The position numbers and the translations under genes are program-made. The notes under the pieces were generated by a model. The model saw only the letters and a list, made by a program, of their open reading frames with translations. It did not search any database and had not been told where the DNA came from. Of a stretch of 64,000 nucleotides of DNA, positions 1-11,037 are shown one piece after another (the stretch's first letter is position 1; every line of letters starts with the position of its first letter). The stretch is from Macrotis lagotis (Eukaryota > Chordata > Mammalia > Peramelemorphia > Peramelidae), in the NCBI RefSeq assembly GCF_037893015.1, contig NC_133663.1, positions 216,758,080-216,822,079 on the forward strand, in the 5' to 3' direction.

Positions 1-866
1 TAGGAGGTCAAACACATTGAAGGTGGTGTTATTCAGAAAGAAAATACTGGGCAATATGGATACAGGGGGAAAAGGGGAAAATACAAATGGAAGAAAACAT
101 AAAGGTCAATAAAGAGTTAGTAAATATAACTTTGAATGTGAATGGGATGTACTCTCCCTTAAAATGTAAGTGAATAGCCAACTGAATTAAAAATCACAAT
201 ATTAAAGTATGCTGCTTACAAGAAACTCATTTGAAGCAGAGAGGTACATATAGAGTAAAGGTCAAACATTGCAGCAAAATATATTTTGCTTCACATGAAG
301 TGAAAAAAAAGCAGGGGTTGCAATCTTTATCTCAGACAAAGTAACTATGAAAATAGGTATCATTAAAAGAAATAAGGGAGGAATTATATCCTCCTAAAAG
401 GTACCATAGATAATGAAGTAATTTAAATATTAAATATGTTTGCATCCAATGGTATAGCATCCAAATTCTTACTGGAGAAGTTGAAGGAGTTACAGGAAGA
501 CATATACAGCAAAACTCTACTAGTGGAAGACCTCATCCTCCCAATCTCAGATTTAGATAAATCTAACCATGAAAATAAACAAGAAGTAAGTTAAGGACAT
601 AAATAAATTGTTAGAAAACCTTGACATGACAAACTTATGGAGTAAATTGAATGGGGATAGAAATAAATATGTTTTCTTTTCTGCAGTGCATGGCACTTAC
701 AGAAAAATTGACCATGTACTAGGGCATAAAAACCTAATAATCAATTCGTGAAAGGCAGAAATAGTGAATATGTCTTTCTCAGATCATAATGCAATACAAA
801 AATCACAGGCTATATTTGGGTAGGGAGATATAGGCCTAAAATTAATTGGAAACTAAATAACCTCAT

Positions 867-1018
867 ATTTTTAGGGCTTTTTGCAAGGCAAATAGGGTTA
901 AGTGGCTTGCCCAAGGCCACACAGTTAAGTAATTATTAAGTGTCTGAGATTGGATTTGAACTCAGGTACTCCTTACTACAGGATGGGTGCTCTATTCACT
1001 GTGCCACCTAGCCACCCT
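867..1018 (-). mobile_element. tRNA-derived SINE (WSINE/MAR-like), reversed
   Basis: The reverse complement reads from a tRNA-like head (GGTGGC-CAGTG, then A/B-box-like TTCAAATCC) to a tail ending in TTGCAAAAAGCC. It interrupts the L1 ORF2 and is flanked by the duplication taaataacctcat at 854-866 and 1019-1031. The same L1 target position was hit by a different element in the other L1 copy (see 29282-31514). Confidence 0.93.
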
Positions 1019-2576
1019 TAAATAACCTCATTTTACAGAATGAGTGTACCAAACAACAAATTATAGAAAGAATTAATTGTTTTATCCTAGATAATGACAA
1101 TAAAGAGACAGCATACTAAAACCTATGGGATACAATCAAGGCAGCTGTCAGGAGATATGTATTTTAAGTGTAAACATGGATATGAACAAATTAGAGAAAA
1201 AAGAAATCAATGAACTAAATATGCAACTAAAAAATGAGAGAAAGAACAAATTAAAAACTCCCAGTTAAATACCAAACTAGAAATTCTAAAAATTAAAGGA
1301 GAAATTAATAAAATCTAAAGCAACAAAACTATTGAACTAATAAATAAAGCCAAGGTTTGATTTTATGAAAAAAAACAATAAAATCTTAAACCTCTAGTCA
1401 ATTTTATTAAAAAAGAAAGAAGAAAATGAAATTTCTTGTATCATAAATGAAAACGGTGAACTCACCAGTGATGGAGAGGAAAATAAAGTAATAATATGGA
1501 ATTATTTTTCCCAACTCTTTGCTAATACATTTGATTATAGAAATGATATGGCTCAATATTTACAAAAATATAAGTTGCCCAGGTTAAATGAAGGTGAAAT
1601 TAAATACCTCTGTAACCCTATCTCAGAAAAAGAAATTCGACAAACCATTACTGAACTTCTTAATAAAAAATCTCCAGGGCCAGATGTATTCACAAAAGAA
1701 TCTTATGAAACATTCAAAGAACACCTCTATCCAATTCTACAGAGACTCTTTGGAAAAATAGGAGAAGACAGAACTCTGTGCTGATACCTAAAACAGAAAG
1801 AGATAAAACAGAGAAAGAAAATTGTACACCTATATCCCTGATGAATATAGTTGCAAAAAATTAAAAAAAAATCTTAACTAATCGAATACAACAAGTTATC
1901 ACTACAGTAATCCATCATGACCAAGTAGGATTTATCCCAGGAATGCAGGATTGGTTGAATATTAGGAAAACCATCAGTATTATTATGATTTATATCAATA
2001 ACAAACCTATCAGAAGACATATCAATAGATTCTGAAAAAAATTTTGACAAAATACTTCACCTATTCCTACTAAAAACATTGGAGAGTGTACTAATAAATG
2101 TATTGTTCCTTAGAATAACAACCTTCAACAAGCATTATATGCAATGGGGATAAGTTAGAGGCATTCCCAATAAGATCAGGGGTGAAATGAGGATACCAAT
2201 TATCACCCCTAATATTTAATATCATCTTAAAATGTTAGCCTCTGCAATAAGAAAAAAAGTAAGCAAGAAATTAGAATAGAGAAGGAAGAGACAAAACATT
2301 CACTTTTTGTAGATGACATGAATCCTAAAATAATCATCTAAAAACCAACTAGAAAAAATAAGCAATTTTAGCAAAGGTTGTGGGAGATAAAATAAACCCC
2401 TCATAAATCCTCAGTATTTCTATATATGACTAGCAAGATGCAGCAGAAAGAACTACAAAAAAGAAAAATCCTAAAGTATTTTTAGACAATATAAAACACC
2501 TAGCAGTTTACCTGTCAAGGCATACTGAGAAACTTTTTGAAAACAATTACAAAACACTTCTTAAACAAATAAAATC

Positions 2577-2729
2577 TTAGGCAGCTAGGTGGCAAAGCAC
2601 CAGCCCTGGAGTCAGGAGTACCTGGGTTCAAATCCGGGCTCAGACACTTAATAATTACCTAGCCCTGTGGCCTTGGGCAAGCCACTTAACCCCACTTAAC
2701 CCCATCTGCCTTGCAAAAACCTAAAAAAA
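2577..2729 (+). mobile_element. tRNA-derived SINE (WSINE/MAR-like)
   Basis: A full-length ~150-bp SINE body starts at GGCAGCTAGGTGGC and ends at CCTTGCAAAAACCT plus a short A-rich tail. It splits the L1 ORF2 between two copies of aaataaaatc, which I read as the target-site duplication. Confidence 0.92.
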
Positions 2730-3741
2730 TAAAATAAAATCAGATTTAAATACCTGGGCAAATATCAACTGCTCGTGGATAAGCTGAGCAAATATAATAA
2801 CTGAATCAAATTTTAATAAAAAATACAAGCCACTCCCCAACTGATAAATGGTCAAAGGATATGCAAAAGGAATTTACAGCTAAGGAAATCAAAACTATCC
2901 ATAGTCATATGAAAAATTGTTCTAAATAACTAATTATAAGAGAAATTAAAATTAAAACATCTCTGAGGTACCATCTCACACCTCTCAGACTAACCACTAT
3001 GATGAAAAAAGGACAATGACCAATGTTGCAAGGGATGTGGAAAATCTGGGGCACTAATACAATGTTGCTGGCACTGTGAACTCCTCCAAACTTTCTAGAT
3101 AGAAATTTGGAATTATGCCCAAAGGGCAACAAAAATGTGCATACATCCAGGATTAAATCATCACTTGGAAAATAATATCCATAGCAGCCCTGCTTTTGGT
3201 GGCAAAGAATTGGAAATTAAGTGAATGTCCTTCAATTGGGGAATGACTTAGCAAACTGTGGTATAGGAATGTTATTGAACAATATGGTTCTATTAGAAAC
3301 CAGGAGAGATGGGAATTGCATGAACTGATGCTGAGCAAAATGAGTAGAACCAGAAACACATTGTACACCTAACAGCAGTGGGGGTGATGACCAACCTCGA
3401 TGGATTTGCTCATTCCATCAGTGCACCAATCAGTGACAATTTTGAGCTATCTGCAATGAAAAATACCATCTACATCCAGATAAAGAAGTGTGGAGTTTGA
3501 ATGAAGAACAAAGATCTTTAATTTAGAAAAATAAATTGTTATCTTATCATGTAATTTTGCTACCTCTGATACTTCATTTTTCTTCCTTAAGTATATGGTG
3601 TCTGTCTCATCATATTCAACTTTGATCAATGTATACCATGGAAACAATGTAAAGACTTGCAGACTGCCTTTCACGGGGTGAGGAGGGAAGGGAAGCAAGA
3701 TTAGGGAAAACATTTAAAACTCAAAATAAATAAAATCTTTC

Positions 3742-5065
3742 TTTTGTTTTAGAAATATTTTATTTATTTTGAGTTTTACAATCCTCCCCCATTTTTGGAG
3801 AAGTGATGTTTTTACCCTTTTTCATAATCTCTTCAGGGTATAGACCCAGTAGTGGTATTTGCACGTTTTTGTCCTTTCTGGTAATATTGGTCAGTCTGAG
3901 AGGTGTGAGGTGGTATCTCAGAGATGCTTTAATTTGCATTTTTCTAATAAGTAATGTTTTAGTGCAATTTTTCCTATGAGTATGGATCACTTTGATCTCC
4001 TCATCTGGAAATCGCCTTTGCATATCCTTTGATCATTTGTCAATTGGGGAGTGGCTCATCTTTTTTATTAAAATTTGACTCATTTCTCTATATTTTAGAA
4101 ATGAGTCCTTTGTCATAAATAACAGTTGTATAAATTGTTTACTAATTTCCTGCATTTCCTTTAATCTTGGTTATGGTAGTTTTGTCTTTGCAAAAGCTTT
4201 TTAATTTAATGTAATCAAAATTATCTAGTTCATTTTTAATGATATTCTCTATCTCTTCCTTGGTCATAAACTGCTTCCCCTTCCATAGATCTGACAGGTG
4301 AACTACTCTGTGATCTTCTAGTTTGCTTATAATATAGTTGTCCAAATCCTGTATCCATTTGGATCTTATCTTGGTATAGGGATGTTGTTCTAATCTATGT
4401 TTCTTCCATACTAATTCCAATTTTTCCCAACATTTTTTATCGAAGAAAGAGTTTTTATCCCAATAGTTGAACTCTTTGGGCTTATCAAACTATAATCACA
4501 TCTGGCTATTGCACCTAGTCTATTCCATTGGTCTACCACTCTATTTCTTAGCCAGTATCAGGAAGTTTTGATGACTGATGCTTTATAATATGATTTTAGA
4601 TCTTGAATATTAGGAAAACCATCAGTATTATTATTATTTATATCAATAACTAGCTATCTTCTTTTGTACTTTTTTCATTGAATCCCTGGAAATTCTTGAC
4701 TTTTTATTTTCCAATATAAATTTACTTGCAACTTTTTCTAACCCATTAATGTATTTTTTTGGAATTTTGATTGGTAGGAATTGTCACTTTTATTATATTA
4801 GCTCAACCTCATGTTTTCCTAATTATTTATATCTGATTTTATTTGTGTGAGAATTATTGTATGAGAATTTTTGTAATTGTTTTCAAAAAGTTTTTGAGTC
4901 CTCCTTGGCAGGTAGACTCCCAGGTATTTTATTTTGTCTCAGGTTACATTGACTGGGATTTCTCTTTCTAGCTTTTTTTGCTGTATCTTGCTAGTCATAT
5001 ATAGAAATGTAGCTGATTTATGAGGATTTATTTTATATCCTATGACTTTGCTAAAGTTGCTAATT
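3742..5065 (-). mobile_element. 5'-truncated L1 inserted into the tail of the preceding L1
   Basis: On the minus strand the ORF2 C-terminal part is readable (open segments at 3760-4023 and 4142-4420) up to about 5065. A perfect 15-bp duplication, taaataaaatctttc, lies at 3727-3741 and 5066-5080. This places the insertion inside the 3' terminus of the plus-strand L1. About 560 bp of the usual 3' UTR is missing near 3795. A 48-bp piece in the wrong orientation sits at 4603-4650. Confidence 0.93.
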
Positions 5066-5167
5066 TAAATAAAATCTTTCCAGGAAAAAATAGAATTGGC
5101 TGATTATTTCTGTTTTTACTGTTCCCTTTCCCCCCAACTTCTAAGGCGGTTTATTTTTGAGTTCTTT

Positions 5168-5338
5168 ATTTTTTTTAAATTTAAGGCAGGGTGCTTAAGT
5201 GATTTTCGCAAGGTCACAAAGCTAAGTAATAATTAAGGTTCTGAGTTCAGATTTGAACACAGCTCCTTCTCACTCCAGGGCAAGTGTTCTATCCACTGCA
5301 TCACCAATTTTCCCCTCACTGCATCACCTTGCTGCCCT
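5168..5338 (-). mobile_element. Old diverged SINE, reversed
   Basis: Recognisable in reverse: a GCAGCAAGGTGATGCAGTG-like head at the high-coordinate end, a TTCAAATCTGAACTC-like B-box region, and a tail resembling the other SINEs. It is clearly more diverged than the ~150-bp copies and has a partly duplicated head around 5300-5338. Confidence 0.75.
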
Positions 5339-5912
5339 TCATGAGTTCTTCAAATGATGTTCAGATTTTTTTTTCTCTTTGGTCACAAAGTTTTCAGGTA
5401 GGCTACTGTTTGTTGCATACTCTTTGATCTCTTTTGCAGGTCATGTTTTTGATACAAAACAAAGAACATTATTTTTCTAAGTTTTCAGCATTTCATTCTT
5501 CAGACTCTGTTTTAATGTATTATTGTCTATGGCATAATAAAATAAATATGATAAAACATAATTTTCAAGGATTTCAGTGATTTTGTAGATATTTGGACTC
5601 CTCATTTTGGTGGTAATCCTTTCACAACTTTTGTCCATAGGACTCATTCTTCCATAATTCTTTCCAGCAAAATTTTCATTTCCATATATATATATATACA
5701 TGTATGCATATTTAAATGCTTATTGTTAATTAGCTCCATTTCTTCTAAGAGTTCTAGTTGAATTTGAGTTACTAATGTGTTTTTTAGGTTTTCTTTGTAA
5801 ATGTTTTTTAGTTCTTTTCTTCTTCATTTGTGTATAGTTAATCCCTGAAAGTAAACCACTCTTTATCATTTTTTTCTTTATTATTATTTCTTTCAGATGT
5901 TCTACCCAGTTT
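5339..5912. other. Unrecognised AT-rich sequence with a short reverse open frame
   Basis: A 74-codon minus-strand frame spans 5477-5701. Its only lysine- and glutamate-rich character is mild and I recognise no domain. It could be a worn ORF1 fragment of an older LINE, but I cannot support that. A (TA)n run at about 5685-5698 supplies its first codons. Confidence 0.4.
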
Positions 5913-5921
5913 TAAAGGTTT

Positions 5922-6075
5922 TTTTTTTTAGATTTTTTTCGAGGCAAATGGGGTTAAGTGGCTTGCCCAAGGCCACACAGCTAGGTAATTGTTAAGTGTC
6001 TCAGACCGGATTTGAATCCAGGTACTCATGCCTCCAGGGCCGGTGCTTTATCCAATGCACCACCTAGCTGCCCCC
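5922..6075 (-). mobile_element. tRNA-derived SINE, reversed
   Basis: A full-length SINE in reverse, from a T-rich start (its A-tail) to CAGCTGCCCC (its head). The flanking repeats taaaggttttt at about 5913 and 6076 mark the target-site duplication. Confidence 0.93.
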
Positions 6076-6086
6076 TAAAGGTTTTT

Positions 6087-8049
6087 GTAAATTAATTTTT
6101 CTTGCTTCATTCAAATAGGTGTTAGAACGTCAAGATTTCAGTATCACCAGAATTGTATGATTTATGATCAAGTCTCTTGCTGTACCAATCTTTTTATTTT
6201 ATTTATATATTTTTGTTCCACTCTTAACTTCACAAAAATCTTATTCTGGTTTCAGTCTGTTCATAGCAACCATGAGATTGCTACTCTTTGGAACTTTAGA
6301 CTTTTTGAGGTTACAACCTAATAGGCTAGTTTACAAGGTTCTGCAGTATTAAGGGGGAAAAATGTTTATAACCATCCCAACTCCCTGAATTCCTTTCTCT
6401 GGTTTTTCAGTTCCTTTACTGGCAGGTGATGAATCCTAGAACCCTATTCCAGGGCTTCAAAGAAATAACTACTATCTCTTTCAGTTTCTGATCCTTCTTT
6501 GCTTCTTATAAATTTTTACTCCTGTAGCTAGTCTCGGTCCTGGATTGTCAACTGCACAAAGGATTCCATTTCTCAGACTATTCTGGATCTGTGACCTGGC
6601 TCTGGGATATGAGAGACATATCTGTAACTTGATATCTCCTCATGCTCCCTTCAGTCAAACTGTTACATGAACAATTCTTGTCCTACTGCACAACCACAGA
6701 TCTGATTTCAGTCACAATGTTAAAAGATTCTGCTTGACACCAATTTGATTAAAGACTGTTCTATATGTCCACAGATCTCTGTAACAAAGTGACTTGAATA
6801 TAAATTCACTGAACCAAAAGAGGATTGAATAAAAACACCTACACTAAAAAAGACTGGGTTTTTTGGGGGAGGGAAGGGGATCGCTTTTGTTAGTTCTTTA
6901 ATATTTGGAATCGAAAAGCTATATTTTACTACAATTTCCTCTACCGCTATATTTTCTGGATTGCCTGAATAGTCTCTTCTCTAAAAGTCTGAATTTGATC
7001 ATAGTTCCTATAATTTTTTATAAATTTTAAATCCAATAAATTCTCAGGTCATTGAAACATAATCATATCTATCACTTAAGGGAAAATAGGAACAAAACAA
7101 TACTTAATTTTCTGGAAATTACTTTGCCATAGTCTTTATGGAAACAGTGAATTTCAGCAGAAAATAGGCATTTCCAAATAGGAGTTGTCTTTTTTTTGTA
7201 ATGCATATAAAATTTTTTATACAAAGTGATAATTAGCAGATTTTTTTTGTGGATAAACTTGTCTTTTTGACTTGCCTGTTGACACTTTAAAAAAAAATAT
7301 CTCTTACTGTTCAAATAACTAAAAGAAACCTATAATACCACAAATATTTACCTTCTTTAAAATGATGCTTCCAACCAATAGACCCCCTGAAGGGCTTTGC
7401 TTCTGTTTCTAAAGATTAAGTGAGCATCATTAGTTTGTCTGTGCTTAGTAATATTTTTCATTTTCCTACCATGAGACACTTGAATGATCCTTGGAATGCT
7501 TCATTTTCTTTCATGCATAATAACTAAAATAATTCAACTAATCATTAAAATATGATTTTAAAAATTATAATTTTTTGACTTTTATATTTTCTCAGAGGAA
7601 TATAAATTTTTAAAACCACAGATTAACAAACATAATAAAAGATATTAATGAAACAAGTGACTATAACATAGAATTCATTACTGAAAGAGAATTAACTAAA
7701 GGTAAAGAAATAGACTTAGTTTTGTTTCATCTGTTCCAGAAGAAAATTCTGAGCCAGCCTTAAATAGCCTTAAAGAGGGCTCCTGTGCCTCTGCACATGT
7801 AGAATCATTACTGTCTCAAAATGAAGTCTTATCAAATAATTTGTGGTCCAAATAATTCAAACACTGTTGAAATTATTTCACAAAACATTTGTGAGCAAGA
7901 AACACAAGTAATCAAAATAATCATGTTAGGTGATTTTTCCAAAATAACTCACCCCTAAAATGGAACTCATGGTTTTATAAAGACTATGAGAAGAGTTAAT
8001 AGTAATTTTGCCTGTTCATTTATTTGACAATTCATACAGGAATTAAATC
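6087..8049. other. Non-coding AT-rich DNA, no recognised element
   Basis: Only short chance frames are present. The stretch 6360-6760 is less AT-rich and might be remains of an old LINE 5' region, but no motif supports it. There is no exon-like codon pattern, promoter or RNA gene that I can defend. Confidence 0.5.
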
Positions 8050-8058
8050 AATATGTAA

Positions 8059-8211
8059 GGGGCAGCTAGGTGGCACAGTGGATTAGAGCACAGGCCCTGA
8101 AATCAGGAGTACCTGAGTTCAAGCTCAGCCTCAGACACTTAATAATTACCTAGATGTGTGGCCTTGGGCAAGCTCCTTAACTCCATTTGCCTTGCAAAAA
8201 CCTAAAAAAAT
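8059..8211 (+). mobile_element. tRNA-derived SINE
   Basis: A full-length copy from GGGCAGCTAGGTGGCACAG to CTTGCAAAAACCT plus an A-rich tail. Near-identical flanks aatatgtaa (8050-8058) and aacatgtaa (8213-8221) mark the insertion. Confidence 0.93.
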
Positions 8212-8221
8212 TAACATGTAA

Positions 8222-10860
8222 TAGAAGAAAAATGAATATTTTAAAAAAATGAGTGCTCTACTGTCAAAAATTACATAACACCTCCTATTCCTTCCTTGTC
8301 CCTGTAGTACATTTGATCTGCTTGGTAGAATAAATGATTCAATTAAATATGTAAAATCCTCAGAATTTATTAGAAGAAATCTATTTTTTTTTAAATCAGT
8401 CCTTTAGGGAGAGACAACATTTGCAGTTAATTTCAGCTTTGAATCATGATTAATGAAGCCTTTTCACTGATAAGTAATTCCTTACAAAGAAAATTCCACC
8501 TTTACAATCCAATGGAATTTTAACAAATCTCCTTTCACCTGTTCTTCAATTATGAGGGTTCTTTTCATTGTTGTTGTTACTGCATTTTATTATTATATAT
8601 CCATGCTTATTTTAATAGGTATTTGAACTTAAAATGCCCAAGTATAATAAAATAAAATAGGTCATTGGAACCTAGTTCAATTTAAAATGTTGCTTTAATT
8701 TCTCAAGAGGATTTTTTTCTTTTTTTTCCCTAAGTTCATCTTGATGATATACAATCTATTAACACTATTGTGGCTACAGGTATATTCTAGGACTTTTATA
8801 ATTTCAACCAAGAGAAAAAATATGGAACTATATATCAATGAAGTGTTTCATTGAATAAAACACTAGAATATGCCAAAAGTCAAACCAAAGATAATAAAGA
8901 TTATATTATTTTCAAGTAGACCTGAGTAAAAGGGAAATTCCCTTGAGCAATTAAAACAGTATTTTACATTTAGATGTGTCTTCAATAAAGTTGATTTAAA
9001 TTTATGATTTTTTGTTTTAATGTCTATTAATATTATAATAGATTCCAAATGCGGCATGCTATAGTAAATAGAGAACTGGTATAGTTAAAAGAGAGGCTAG
9101 CTTTGAGTTTAGACCTAACTTTGAGTTTGAGTCTATGACCCAGGAGTAGTTACCACCTTAGAAAACTTGTCAATATTGTTAAGTTGAAGAACAGTTGCAA
9201 GTCTGCTTTATTGGGGAATTTTCTTCATTGCTTGTTCCCTTATACTAATGAAATAACAAGTCCCCCTTTTGGGTACTGTATTATTCTATTAAAATCTAAG
9301 TTCTTGAGAGCAAGGGCTTATTTTGGTTTAATTTGTATTAGGTTTCTCATATATTACTATCTGATGAATGTTCTGTTTACCTGTTACTCAACTAATCATG
9401 TGTAGTTAGATGAAGGAATATAAAGCAACTTTTTTTTACTATAAACATGTGACTAGAGAGTTTTCTATTAATATTAAATTTCATACTTTCATTTTTTAAA
9501 ATTATAAAAATTGTAATAGGCCTATGATTTTTCATTCCGGAGGGTTGTCTGGACACTAATGGTCTCTTTCAAATACATTATTATGAAGTTGCTTTGAAAA
9601 GTTCAGGAATTTACCTTCATTGGTTTATAGAACATAAATTCTGGTTTTCTTGATTTTAAGTCCATCAATTTATTTACCATACCATGGTAGAGAGTAACCA
9701 AATAATTATGTAATTATTTATATATGCACATATTATATCTTATAATTTATAGAATTAATAAATATTATAATGGATTAATAATAATGATGATATTATTATT
9801 ATGGGTAACAACAGTCAGAAAAGCCTGAAATTAGATAAAGTAGTAAAAATTTTTGATTGGTAGAAACTATTAGGCTCATTTTAACTGTCTATTTCTAGCA
9901 GAATGGACAGCAATTGTAGATTTTAACTTTGATGCAATTTTTAATTAAAATAGCAAAAAACTCCAAATTCCTGGTGTCTGAATTAAGTATTAGAGAATCT
10001 GAAGAAGATAAGGGGAACAAGGGGTGATCATATAGAAAGTGTTTATAGTACTCATTGTCTTTATTGAATGAATGGAATTTCTCTGACTTGAAGCTTCTCT
10101 CTGGTTTCAAACATTAACATTAGAAGTTTTCCTACCACTCTACAGGATATTTTCTTTGGCTCACCCTATTACTAAAAGCACAAAGTTCCATATTTAAATT
10201 CCTTTTCTATTACATTTAATAGATTTTTTTCACTGTCATATAGTAGTTGAATTTCCTTATAGTTCCCACCATTTGATCCTAGTTGTTTCACAAGCAACAA
10301 GGTCCCATTAACTTGTTTGTGTCCTTTTTTAGTTTAAAAACAAAAAATAATATTTATATTACAAGAATATTTGTACAGAGGTAGAGATCTGAAGATGATA
10401 AAATATGAAAGCACCAAATAACCTTCACTTTTTTATCTACTAATAGCATAATTTGATAAATTAAACTCAAAAAAATTGACCCAACAACACCTAAGCAGAG
10501 GCATCCATTGAGTAGATCAGTAGCAGAGGAAAAACAAAGAAAACAAGCTCTGAATGAACACATAGATTATAGGAAAGGCAAGATTTCATGAGTGCATTAG
10601 GAAGGAAGATATATCATGTACAAATTTTAAAATTTGAGAATAAATATAAGGGATATACTATAATTGACAAAATTGTTAAATAAATATATGTTTTTATTTA
10701 TTGATATATTGAATATCAGTGATGTCATTCTATTTTCCTTTGTGGCAGGGAAAGGATGTGACTTGACCTATATTGTAAATAAATTGAGGAGTACTGTGGT
10801 AAAAGGGAGAGAGCACTGGTCATATAATCACAAAGTCTTGGATTTTAGGACTATCTTTGA
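8222..10860. other. AT-rich DNA with a possible L2-like fragment
   Basis: No gene is supported. At about 9280-9345 the order of words (AATCTAAGTTCTTGAGAGCAAGGGC, then a T-rich stretch) resembles the 3' part of ancient L2/CR1-like LINEs on the plus strand. The rest is unassigned, with simple AT-rich runs at 9705-9800. Confidence 0.45.
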
Positions 10861-10875
10861 AGCTTAATGGCTTTT

Positions 10876-11022
10876 TTTTAAGGTTTCTGCAAGGCAACCA
10901 GGGTTAAGTGGCTTCCCCAAGGCCACACAGCTAGGTAATTATTAAGTCTCTGAGACCAGATTTGAACCCAGGTACTGCTGACTCCAGGGCTGGTGCTTTA
11001 TCCACTACTCCACCTAGCCACC
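10876..11022 (-). mobile_element. tRNA-derived SINE, reversed
   Basis: The reverse complement is a complete SINE. The 15-bp direct repeat gcttaatggcttttt flanks it at about 10861 and 11023. Confidence 0.93.
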
Positions 11023-11037
11023 CTGCTTAATGGCTTT

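Larger units (their letters stand above)
1..3741 (+). mobile_element. L1 retrotransposon, ORF2 and 3' UTR, 5' end outside the window
   Basis: Degenerate ORF2 starts near 130 with the endonuclease opening (LVNITLNVNGM). It continues through the RT region; around 1548-1784 the segment before the reverse transcriptase is readable and contains KSPGPD. The 3' UTR ends in the AAATAAATAAAATC-type terminus at about 3741. Many stops and frameshifts show it is dead. Compared with the second L1 at 26214-34847 it lacks about 730 bp at about 2798. Two SINEs are inserted, at 867-1018 and 2577-2729. The assignment rests on co-linearity with the other L1 copy in this window. Confidence 0.93.

Noticed and set aside
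867-1018. SINE heads as functional tRNA genes
   Set aside because: The heads lack a foldable cloverleaf and each is followed by a SINE body with an A-rich tail and, in most cases, a recognisable target duplication.
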